5,741 nucleotides of DNA from DATFHX01 sp035247945. GTDB lineage: Bacteria; Patescibacteriota; Saccharimonadia; Saccharimonadales; Saccharimonadaceae. Positions within the stretch are counted from its first letter, which is position 1, and the number at the start of each line of letters is the position of its first letter. This document shows, one piece after another, positions 1-4,326 of the stretch. The stretch lies in NCBI GenBank assembly GCA_035247945.1, contig DATFHX010000015.1:1-5741 (forward strand), in the 5' to 3' direction. The translations under genes were made by a program, and so were the position numbers. The notes beneath the pieces are model-generated. The model did no database searches. It was not told the DNA's origin and saw only the letters and a program-made list of their open reading frames with translations.

Positions 1-4
1 CCTG

Positions 5-337
5 ATGCGGTGCAAGAAGCTCCGCACCCAGCGCGAGCAGGAGCGCATGAAGACCGAGGAGGTCATCAGCAAGGCCGAAGACGCGCTGCATGTCCTGTTC
101 CGCACGACCAACGAGTACAGGAACGGAAGCTCCTCCTTCGACGAGTGGCTGCAGCACTACCGCAAGGTCGTCGTCGCCTGGTGCCCGAGGAGCGTCTGGA
201 TCGACACCACTCGCATCGGTCAGCTGCCGCTGATGAGGAACGCCGCGTTCTTCCAACTCGACAGGGCGACCGAAGTCATGATCCACGTCCAGCTCCACAA
301 GGCAGAACTCACGGATGAGGCCCTCGTGGCCGCCTAA
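5..337 (+). CDS. Small GC-rich hypothetical protein (5' end uncertain)
   Basis: I do not recognise this protein. The frame is open to the left edge of the window, so the true start may lie upstream. Within the window the first ATG is at 5 (110 aa). A second ATG at 47 (96 aa) has AGGAG three bases upstream, which is rather close. The protein is soluble-looking and mostly helical, with no signal peptide or membrane segment. From the second Met it begins with an acidic and basic helix (MKTEEVISKAEDAL), followed by a Trp- and Tyr-containing middle (FDEWLQHYRK) and an Ala-rich tail ending VAA. Its DNA is clearly richer in G+C than the next gene, rlmD, with many CGC, GTC, CTG and AGG codons. It stops with TAA 13 bases before a large hairpin terminator. 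Gene style suggests kinship of type, not demonstrated homology, with the two small minus-strand genes later in the window. Confidence is moderate that it is a gene and low on the start. Confidence 0.6.
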   Translation: MRCKKLRTQREQERMKTEEVISKAEDALHVLFRTTNEYRNGSSSFDEWLQHYRKVVVAWCPRSVWIDTTRIGQLPLMRNAAFFQLDRATEVMIHVQLHKAELTDEALVAA

Positions 338-350
338 CGACCGGGAAGGT

Positions 351-400
351 CCCCGCTCCGCCCACGCGTCAACGACGCGTCAGGGCGGACGGGGATTTTC
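351..400 (+). terminator. Strong GC-rich hairpin terminator after the first small gene
   Basis: The arms 351-370 and 374-394 pair over about 19 bp around an AAC loop. The inner stem is ACGCGTC/GACGCGT, the middle stem TCCGCCC/GGGCGGA and the outer stem CCCCG/CGGGG. A single C (356) bulges on one side and CA (381-382) on the other. The 3' side runs into ATTTTCGCTTT, a usable U-rich tract. It lies just after the stop at 337 and before the rlmD promoter, so it should isolate the two transcripts. Confidence 0.85.
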
Positions 401-430
401 GCTTTATTAGGGATATTGACCTCTGTACGG

Positions 431-436
431 TATACT
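431..436 (+). promoter_or_regulatory. -10 box for leaderless rlmD transcript
   Basis: TATACT ends 8 nt before the ATG at 445 (GGGACAAG lies between). A start site at the normal distance from a -10 box falls at or within two bases of the A of ATG, leaving no room for a ribosome binding site, and none is visible. There is no good -35 at 16-18 nt. A TTGACC at 416-421 is only 9 nt upstream. Confidence 0.6.
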
Positions 437-444
437 GGGACAAG

Positions 445-1737
445 ATGAAAAAACTAGTCTTTAAAACACTCACTCTTGATAAAATCGTCGGTGGTGGTCA
501 GGCACTTGGTCAACTTGAAGATGGTAAAAAAGCTTTCGTATGGGGCGGCCTCCCTGGAGAGAACGTAACGGTTCAGGTAACGAAGAAAAAGTCACACCTC
601 GTTGAAGGAGTTGTGACAGAAGTACTTTCACAGAGTCCGGAGCGCACCTCACCCCAAGACCCCGATAGCTATTTGTCGACCAGTCCTTGGCAAATCATGA
701 CGTTTGAAGCGGAACAGCACTATAAAGCTGCCCTTATCGAAGAAGCTTTTGAACTCCACGATATTGTCGTCCCCGAACCAATTGACGTTTACACCGACGG
801 CAAACAGTTCGAGTACCGAAATAAAATCGAGTTTAGCTGGTGGTGGGATAACGAAACAAATCAACTTGATCTCGCTTTTTTCCTAAGAGGTACACATGGA
901 AAGATCCCTGTCGACGGCACCAGCCTTGCGTCACCTGCAATTACCGAAGCAGGACATCGCATCCGCGATGTATTACGTGCACGAAATACATCGGCGTTCG
1001 ATCTCAAGACCGTCATTATTCGCTGTAATCAGCAGGGAAGTATTGCGATGCAGCTCTATGTTAAGGAGGAGAATTTTGAACCACTCTCAGACACAGAGCT
1101 TCAATCTCTCAATGCTGCCGGCTTCGAACTCATCTACAGCAATCCAAAAAGCCCCGCAAGTGTCATAACGAAACGCCTCCAAGCATGGGGGACAACAACG
1201 CTCACCGACACAATCCTCGGCACTCCTTTTACCTATGCCGTAGAAGGATTTTTCCAAATTAATATCCCTGTTTATGAACAAGCACTTCGCGACATGCAGG
1301 CTTACATCCCAGAAGGGAAACCTGTCATCGACCTATATAGCGGCGTTGGATCAATTGGCCTTACAATTGGCGGGAACGACGTAACGCTTGTTGAAATCAA
1401 CGAGCACGCCGTTCGCGAAATGCAGCAGAACATTAAATCCTTAGGTCGCTCCGCTACCGCCGTCCTCGCAGCAAGCGAAAAAGCGCTTGATCACATTACG
1501 AGTGACGCAACCATTATCGTTGACCCACCGCGCGCTGGCTTACACGACGACGTCGTCAAAAAGCTCCTAGAGACGACACCCGAACGCATCGTCTATCTGA
1601 GCTGCAATCCTGTCACTCAGGCACGTGACGTTGCAAATCTCAGTGAGAGGTACGGTATTCGCGCACACCGTGGTTACAATTTCTTTCCACGTACGCCACA
1701 TATCGAGCATCTTGTCGTGCTCGATAAACGCACATAG
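445..1737 (+). CDS. rlmD: 23S rRNA (uracil-5-)-methyltransferase, TrmA/RlmC/RlmD family
   Basis: This is an S-adenosylmethionine-dependent RNA m5U methyltransferase of 430 aa, a full-length size for the family. Residues 1-60 form a TRAM-like RNA-binding beta domain (DKIVGGGQALG, then LPGENVTVQV). The family motif around YRNKIEFS is at 124-131. The Rossmann methyltransferase domain holds FFQIN (269-273), the SAM-binding DLYSGVGSIGL (296-306), DPPRAGL (360-366), the catalytic Cys387 in SCNP, and the C-terminal general base Glu421 in PHIEHL. RlmD, RlmC and TrmA are hard to separate from sequence alone; the TRAM domain argues for the 23S rRNA enzymes RlmD/RlmCD. Only two cysteines are present (194 and 387), so the [4Fe-4S] cluster of E. 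coli RlmD cannot form. The ATG at 445 is chosen because it begins MKKLVFKTLTLDKIV in frame with TRAM and a -10 box sits just upstream. The next gene follows after 39 nt with its own promoter. Confidence 0.93.
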   Translation: MKKLVFKTLTLDKIVGGGQALGQLEDGKKAFVWGGLPGENVTVQVTKKKSHLVEGVVTEVLSQSPERTSPQDPDSYLSTSPWQIMTFEAEQHYKAALIEEAFELHDIVVPEPIDVYTDGKQFEYRNKIEFSWWWDNETNQLDLAFFLRGTHGKIPVDGTSLASPAITEAGHRIRDVLRARNTSAFDLKTVIIRCNQQGSIAMQLYVKEENFEPLSDTELQSLNAAGFELIYSNPKSPASVITKRLQAWGTTTLTDTILGTPFTYAVEGFFQINIPVYEQALRDMQAYIPEGKPVIDLYSGVGSIGLTIGGNDVTLVEINEHAVREMQQNIKSLGRSATAVLAASEKALDHITSDATIIVDPPRAGLHDDVVKKLLETTPERIVYLSCNPVTQARDVANLSERYGIRAHRGYNFFPRTPHIEHLVVLDKRT

Positions 1738-1764
1738 TTTCAAGATACTTCATGATACGTATGC

Positions 1765-1770
1765 TACAAT
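1765..1770 (+). promoter_or_regulatory. Extended -10 box for leaderless coiled-coil gene
   Basis: TGCTACAAT is an extended -10 (TGn followed by TACAAT at 1765-1770). It ends 6 nt before the ATG at 1777, so transcription should begin on the start codon. The perfect 8-bp palindrome ATACGTAT (1755-1762) overlaps the upstream part and might be incidental. No Shine-Dalgarno sequence is visible. Confidence 0.6.
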
Positions 1771-1776
1771 AATTCC

Positions 1777-2073
1777 ATGAGCTTAACGAGCAGTGATCTA
1801 AATGAAATTCGAAACATCGTCGAGTCTGTTGTCAGTAATGTTGTTGAATCTGTCGTTAGTAGACAACTCGACGAGAGACTTCGCCCACTGCAAGGCGAAA
1901 TAGAAGCACTCCGAAACGATGTCAAAGAAATTTACGGCATGATCGCAGAGCTACAATCTAAGATAGAGCCGGACAGTACGTTTCAGAAAATGACGATTGA
2001 GCAAAAACTATTGAAACTCAACACTGAATTACTCGCTGCCGCAAAACAAGCGGGCATCAGCCTCCCACGCTAG
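1777..2073 (+). CDS. Small coiled-coil protein of unknown function
   Basis: This encodes a 98-aa soluble protein with no signal peptide or membrane segment. Residues 13-28 are a tandem octad, NIVESVVS followed by NVVESVVS, giving an amphipathic valine-faced helix. Residues 29-64 (RQLDERLRPLQGEIEALRNDV onward) show heptad spacing of Leu, Ile and Val and should form a coiled coil, probably mediating oligomerisation. A short second helical part (MTIEQKLLKLNTELLAAAKQ) follows a break near PDS. Small coiled-coil proteins of this layout are frequent in Patescibacteria, but I know of no assigned function, and partner-binding or scaffolding is only a guess. It follows rlmD by 39 nt but has its own -10 box, so it can be transcribed independently. 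It ends 15 nt before a bidirectional terminator that separates it from the convergent pilin gene. The start is supported by the -10 to ATG distance. Confidence 0.8.
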   Translation: MSLTSSDLNEIRNIVESVVSNVVESVVSRQLDERLRPLQGEIEALRNDVKEIYGMIAELQSKIEPDSTFQKMTIEQKLLKLNTELLAAAKQAGISLPR

Positions 2074-2087
2074 AACTTCAGTTCAGA

Positions 2088-2120
2088 AAAGAGACCAATC
2101 ACTGGCCTCTTTCTTCTTTT
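2088..2120 (+). terminator. Bidirectional terminator between convergent genes
   Basis: AAAGAGACC (2088-2096) pairs with GGCCTCTTT (2104-2112) around the loop AATCACT. In the plus-strand RNA there is one A-C mismatch, followed by the T-rich run TTTCTTCTTTT. Read on the minus strand the mismatch becomes a G-U wobble, so the 9-bp stem is complete and runs into CTCTTTTC. It serves the coiled-coil gene on the left and the prepilin gene on the right. Confidence 0.8.
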
Positions 2121-2130
2121 ACAGGTATTT

Positions 2131-2796
2131 TTAGCTCTTGTCCCAAACGCAAGGCTGCAGTGGAGCAACTGTCGTATCGTGCACGGCAATGTCTACCTGA
2201 CCATGTTGACTTCGCTCAAATACCCAGGTCTTCGTAGACTCTTTATACCACGCGATTACATATCCTGGGTTACTGTAGTATGTCTGCACATCACACCCCC
2301 AACCAGTGTTGCCATCATAGGATGTAGGCACTTTGTACCACCAATAGGATCCAGGCGAGCCATCGGTAAAGCGCGAAAGGTAGAGGTAACTCTGACGAAC
2401 ATACTTCCAGTAAGCAGATCCGTTAATACACCACGCGCTATTATTGCAAGATGGATTGAATGAATAGCCTCCAGGCCCCGTTAAAACATCATCGGTAAGC
2501 GTCGGCATTAATGCTTTGGTCTGAGTAAAGTCTGTTAGCATTGGATACTGCTGATTAGGGTTGAGCTGGTCATTCGCCGGATAGTCACCATTTTTACGCC
2601 AATACTGCTCAAGCGCATCTTTAATAATTGCAACGTCCTGCGCACGCTGACTATCGCGAGTACTTGCCTGTACTGCGTTATAGGCAACGATTGTGACAGA
2701 CGCGAGTATGCCAATTACAATAACCGTTACAAGAATTTCGACGATCGTGAAGCCGCGTAGGTTCGCATGTCGCCTAGAATTCATAAGCGCTTTCAT
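2131..2796 (-). CDS. Type IV pilin/pseudopilin-like prepilin
   Basis: This 221-aa protein has a classical class III (prepilin) signal. A short basic leader (residues 1-15, with RRHANLRG) precedes the cleavage motif G15|FTIVE, with Phe16 as residue +1 and the conserved Glu at +5 (Glu20). A hydrophobic helix follows (about 21-40, ILVTVIVIGILASVTIVAY). It should be cut and N-methylated by a prepilin peptidase, anchored in the membrane and assembled into a pilus or secretion pseudopilus. The helix continues to about residue 69 (SQRAQDVAIIKDALEQYWRKNG) and leads into a Tyr/Trp-rich extracellular domain. That domain has four cysteines (117, 123, 168, 216), which could form two disulfides. The pilus machinery (PilB, PilC, PilD) is not in this window. 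A second ATG four codons in is possible, but the first fits the -10 box better. It lies 34 nt downstream of the 162-aa gene on the same strand, yet has its own -10 box and ends at the shared terminator. It could be a major or minor pilin. Confidence 0.9.
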   Translation of the reverse strand: MKALMNSRRHANLRGFTIVEILVTVIVIGILASVTIVAYNAVQASTRDSQRAQDVAIIKDALEQYWRKNGDYPANDQLNPNQQYPMLTDFTQTKALMPTLTDDVLTGPGGYSFNPSCNNSAWCINGSAYWKYVRQSYLYLSRFTDGSPGSYWWYKVPTSYDGNTGWGCDVQTYYSNPGYVIAWYKESTKTWVFERSQHGQVDIAVHDTTVAPLQPCVWDKS

Positions 2797-2804
2797 TACT
2801 TCTC

Positions 2805-2810
2805 ACTATA
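2805..2810 (-). promoter_or_regulatory. -10 box for leaderless prepilin transcript
   Basis: On the minus strand TATAGT (2810 to 2805) ends 8 nt before the ATG at 2796 (GAGAAGTA lies between). This gives a start site at or near the ATG. The purine-rich GAGAAG is too close to the start to be a good ribosome binding site. The box overlaps one arm of the inverted repeat at 2808-2827. Confidence 0.5.
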
Positions 2811-2827
2811 CGCCAAATACGGCGTAT
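2808..2827. repeat. Perfect inverted repeat over the prepilin promoter
   Basis: The arms ATACGCC (2808-2814) and GGCGTAT (2821-2827) match perfectly across a 6-bp spacer (AAATAC). The repeat overlaps half of the prepilin -10 box and sits immediately beyond the stop of the upstream gene (2831). Its position suits an operator for a dimeric repressor. It has no T-run after it, so it is a poor terminator. Function is inference. Confidence 0.45.
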
Positions 2828-2830
2828 GAT

Positions 2831-3319
2831 CTAGCTTGTTTTGATACGACGGTACGCGAATTTCGCAGCAATGCGCCAGCTACTCCGAGCATCGCTATCA
2901 TATTGGTAAATCTCGCCGTTCTTCACTTCGCTAATCATGACAAGGGCTGGGTTATAGGGTGCTAGCGTACGATAGAATGTAAGATCCGAATCCGTCACAT
3001 GACTTCGACCAGGAAATACCTCCCGGAATTTTTCGAGTGCAAGTGCGTCAAAATAATCAGGCTGTCCTTTTGGAGGAAAATATAGTTCAGCTTTAAGACC
3101 CATTCGAGCAATAATCTTCTTTACGTCACCAAGCAAGAGGCGGGAAGGGCCATGGATAAAGGCAAGAAGCTGCTTCTTCTTGGTCAAGAAAACTGTTGCT
3201 GTCGCCGTACGACTCACCGCAACATTACGAATGATTACCTGAGAAATATCGATATCTAAGCCAAATAATGCTTTGGCTGCACGCTCTAGCGCCAGATCAT
3301 CATACATTTCATCATTCAT
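2831..3319 (-). CDS. Hypothetical protein, 162 aa
   Basis: I do not recognise a family with confidence. The protein is predicted to be soluble, mixed alpha/beta, with no signal peptide or membrane helix. The N-terminus is an acidic helix (LALERAAKALFGLDIDISQ). Strands follow around 28-56 (VIIRNVAVSRTATATVFLT and LLAFIHG). A basic helix comes next (LLLGDVKKIIARMG, 61-74), then a conserved-looking segment FPPKGQPDYFDALALEKFREVFPGR (81-105), HVTDSDLTFYRTLAPYNPALV (107-127), a strand pair around EVKNGEIYQYD, and a basic C-terminus (WRIAAKFAYRRIKTS). The ATG at 3319 is preferred over a GTG at 3325 because an extended -10 box ends 7 nt upstream of it. The prepilin gene begins 34 nt downstream on the same strand, so a link to pilus biology is possible but unsupported by any motif. 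The ordered, low-bias sequence argues for a real conserved gene. Confidence 0.8.
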   Translation of the reverse strand: MNDEMYDDLALERAAKALFGLDIDISQVIIRNVAVSRTATATVFLTKKKQLLAFIHGPSRLLLGDVKKIIARMGLKAELYFPPKGQPDYFDALALEKFREVFPGRSHVTDSDLTFYRTLAPYNPALVMISEVKNGEIYQYDSDARSSWRIAAKFAYRRIKTS

Positions 3320-3326
3320 TACCACC

Positions 3327-3332
3327 AGTGTA
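3327..3332 (-). promoter_or_regulatory. Extended -10 box for the leaderless 162-aa gene
   Basis: On the minus strand TGTTACACT is an extended -10 (TGn plus TACACT at 3332 to 3327). It ends 7 nt before the ATG at 3319, so transcription should start on the start codon. It lies within the short palindrome AGTGT-A-ACACT (3327-3337), which could be an operator or chance. The -35 position holds only TTCTCT. Confidence 0.55.
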
Positions 3333-3370
3333 ACACTTTACAACCAGATAGAGAAGTGATGTAACATTGA

Positions 3371-3407
3371 ATAGCCCTCCCACATCCGCTTTGGGGATAT
3401 GGGAGGG
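3371..3407 (-). terminator. Hairpin terminator after the 113-aa orphan gene
   Basis: The arms 3375-3387 and 3395-3407 pair over 13 bp with a 7-nt loop. In minus-strand RNA the only irregular pair is a G-U wobble. The stem is GC-rich (CCCTCCCA/TGGGAGGG core) and leads into CTATTC, a weak U-tract. It begins 7 nt after the stop at 3415. Confidence 0.8.
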
Positions 3408-3414
3408 GGATTCG

Positions 3415-3756
3415 TCACTCAGCGAAGAAGTTTGCGCGCAGGTGGTCCACATAGTGGCGCTCAGCTGCGTGCAGAAACTCAGCATTAGGACTCATGCACG
3501 CCACCACATAGCGGCTAAATTGTCCGTCCAGGACAAGCTTCATGCGCTGCTTGACCATACCAGTGAAGCGTTCGCTCAGGTAACGGTTAAATGCCGTCAC
3601 CAAACGCGAGGCAACCTCCTCGGCCGTCACCTCTTCATCAGCAGGAAATGCCTCCAGAATGAGGGGGACCAGATACTCCCGCGTATGGTCGTTTTCATCC
3701 ACAGACCGCAGAAAAAGTTCTACGTCCCTGTGGCTTGCGACCCGTAGTGAACTCAT
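3415..3756 (-). CDS. Small orphan protein, 113 aa
   Basis: I do not recognise this protein. The frame is open further upstream, but the ATG at 3756 is clearly the start: AAGGAGG lies 4 nt before it and a near-consensus promoter just upstream. The extra upstream codons would overlap the promoter and the terminator of the next gene. The product is soluble and mostly helical, with acidic stretches (RSVDENDHTREYLVPLILEAF, about 17-37, and PADEEVTAEEVASRLVTAFNRYL, about 38-60). A basic segment follows (TGMVKQRMKLVLDGQFSRYVV, 65-85), with one Cys (87) and the end LRANFFAE. There is no signal peptide, membrane segment or zinc-binding pattern. The codon mix appears richer in G+C than in neighbouring conserved genes. 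It is a monocistronic unit with its own promoter and terminator. A small regulatory or stress protein would fit this layout, but no motif shows it. Confidence 0.75.
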   Translation of the reverse strand: MSSLRVASHRDVELFLRSVDENDHTREYLVPLILEAFPADEEVTAEEVASRLVTAFNRYLSERFTGMVKQRMKLVLDGQFSRYVVACMSPNAEFLHAAERHYVDHLRANFFAE

Positions 3757-3760
3757 CTTT

Positions 3761-3767
3761 CCTCCTT
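3761..3767 (-). promoter_or_regulatory. Shine-Dalgarno site deciding the start at 3756
   Basis: AAGGAGG on the minus strand, 4 nt (AAAG) before the ATG at 3756. It rules out the longer in-frame reading that begins at 3942. The same site with the same spacing precedes the other minus-strand orphan gene. Confidence 0.85.
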
Positions 3768-3783
3768 GTAGACGACTCCTATT

Positions 3784-3812
3784 ACAATATGCGCACCCAC
3801 ATAGTATGTCAA
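3784..3812 (-). promoter_or_regulatory. Near-consensus -35/-10 promoter of the 113-aa gene
   Basis: On the minus strand TTGACA (3812 to 3807) is a perfect -35. A 17-nt spacer separates it from TATTGT (3789 to 3784), a 4/6 match to the -10. The predicted start is near 3777, giving a leader of about 20 nt that contains the AAGGAGG. The -35 abuts the U-tract of the upstream gene's terminator, so the two units are packed end to end. Confidence 0.75.
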
Positions 3813-3861
3813 ATAAAAATAAGGTTGGTCGCACACCGGCAGATCCCAGTGTACGACCAAC
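3811..3861 (-). terminator. Strong hairpin terminator after the 122-aa orphan gene
   Basis: The arms 3824-3836 and 3849-3861 pair over 13 bp with a 12-nt loop. In minus-strand RNA the core is GTTGGTCG/CGACCAAC plus ACAC/GTGT with one wobble pair. It is followed by CTTATTTTTATTT, a strong U-tract. The stem begins 4 nt after the stop codon at 3866. Confidence 0.88.
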
Positions 3862-3865
3862 ACCC

Positions 3866-4234
3866 TCAAGCCCGGAAAAGAGCTTGCCAGCGATTGCTCG
3901 TGCGAAGCTCCTCATACGCCGCTCGCACTTCGCGAAGAACATCCTGACTCGGATAGCCGTCAGAACACGCCTTCAGGAAGTCGTCGAATTTCATCTCCAG
4001 CTCGTCCGCTACTTCGCGTCGAGAAGGTGGATGAAGCAACGTGAGGTAGTTAAGGAATCCCTCGAACATGAGAGACCCGAACAGGTAGGCAGGGTAGTCC
4101 CTCTGACCCGCAACCTGTCGGAACGCACCAAACAGGTAGTCCCGCACGTCGAAGCTCTTCTCTCCGAAGATCTCCTCAAGCCTCGGTTGCATGACCACCC
4201 AGTTACGCATACGCGGTATTACAGCTCCAGGCAT
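3866..4234 (-). CDS. Small orphan protein, 122 aa
   Basis: I do not recognise this protein. The ATG at 4234 is supported by AAGGAGG 4 nt upstream and by a -10 box about 35 nt upstream. The protein is helical and amphipathic, with an aromatic, fairly hydrophobic middle in which YLFG occurs twice (33-36 and 50-53: RDYLFGAFRQ, then PAYLFGSLMFEGFLNYLTLL, 48-67). That stretch could be a buried helix or a weakly membrane-associated one, but no clear transmembrane segment is seen. The C-terminal half is charged (SRREVADELEMKFDDFLKAC, then DVLREVRAAYEELRTSNRW), with one Cys (90). It stops with TGA directly before a strong terminator, so it is a monocistronic unit divergent from the helicase gene. The RDYL segment faintly resembles REYLVPLILEAF of the neighbouring 113-aa protein; I cannot claim homology from this. 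The DNA appears richer in G+C than the conserved genes nearby. Confidence 0.75.
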   Translation of the reverse strand: MPGAVIPRMRNWVVMQPRLEEIFGEKSFDVRDYLFGAFRQVAGQRDYPAYLFGSLMFEGFLNYLTLLHPPSRREVADELEMKFDDFLKACSDGYPSQDVLREVRAAYEELRTSNRWQALFRA

Positions 4235-4238
4235 AGGC

Positions 4239-4245
4239 CCTCCTT
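4239..4245 (-). promoter_or_regulatory. Shine-Dalgarno site deciding the start at 4234
   Basis: AAGGAGG on the minus strand, 4 nt (GCCT) before the ATG. Sequence and spacing are identical to those of the 113-aa orphan gene, and unlike the five larger or conserved genes, which have no such site. Confidence 0.85.
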
Positions 4246-4269
4246 ATCGTCTGATTTCAGGGCGTAGTT

Positions 4270-4275
4270 AGTATA
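4270..4275 (-). promoter_or_regulatory. Extended -10 box of the 122-aa gene
   Basis: TGATATACT on the minus strand (TGn plus TATACT at 4275 to 4270) is an extended -10 with no convincing -35. Transcription should begin near 4263, giving a leader of about 28 nt with the AAGGAGG inside. It faces away from the helicase promoter in the same 92-bp intergenic region. Confidence 0.6.
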
Positions 4276-4314
4276 TCACAACACTATCAGCCCCATAAAG
4301 CAGCCAGGGTCGGG

Positions 4315-4320
4315 TACAAT
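4315..4320 (+). promoter_or_regulatory. -10 box for leaderless helicase transcript
   Basis: TACAAT ends 6 nt (all A) before the ATG at 4327, putting the transcription start on the start codon. No Shine-Dalgarno sequence and no good -35 are visible. Confidence 0.6.
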
Positions 4321-4326
4321 AAAAAA

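Noticed and set aside
10..318. 102-aa plus-strand frame in the first gene
   Set aside because: Arg/His/Pro-rich shadow of the 5-337 frame in GC-rich DNA. The frame ending next to the terminator is preferred.
416..421. TTGACC as -35 of rlmD
   Set aside because: Only 9 nt separate it from the TATACT box, too short for a normal -35/-10 pair.
2808..2827. Inverted repeat as terminator of the 162-aa gene
   Set aside because: The 7-bp stem has a 6-nt loop but no T-run follows on the minus strand, and it overlaps the prepilin -10 box.
3367..3747. 126-aa plus-strand frame
   Set aside because: Antisense to the 113-aa gene, and it begins inside that gene's terminator hairpin.
3415..3942. Long 175-aa reading of the 113-aa gene
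   Set aside because: The extra 62 codons run through the promoter, the Shine-Dalgarno site and the terminator of the neighbouring gene, and overlap its coding end. AAGGAGG fixes the start at 3756.
3659..4267. 202-aa plus-strand open frame
   Set aside because: It is antisense to the two orphan genes and to the terminator and promoter between them. Composition is Arg/Ser-rich as expected for a shadow frame, with no ribosome binding site.
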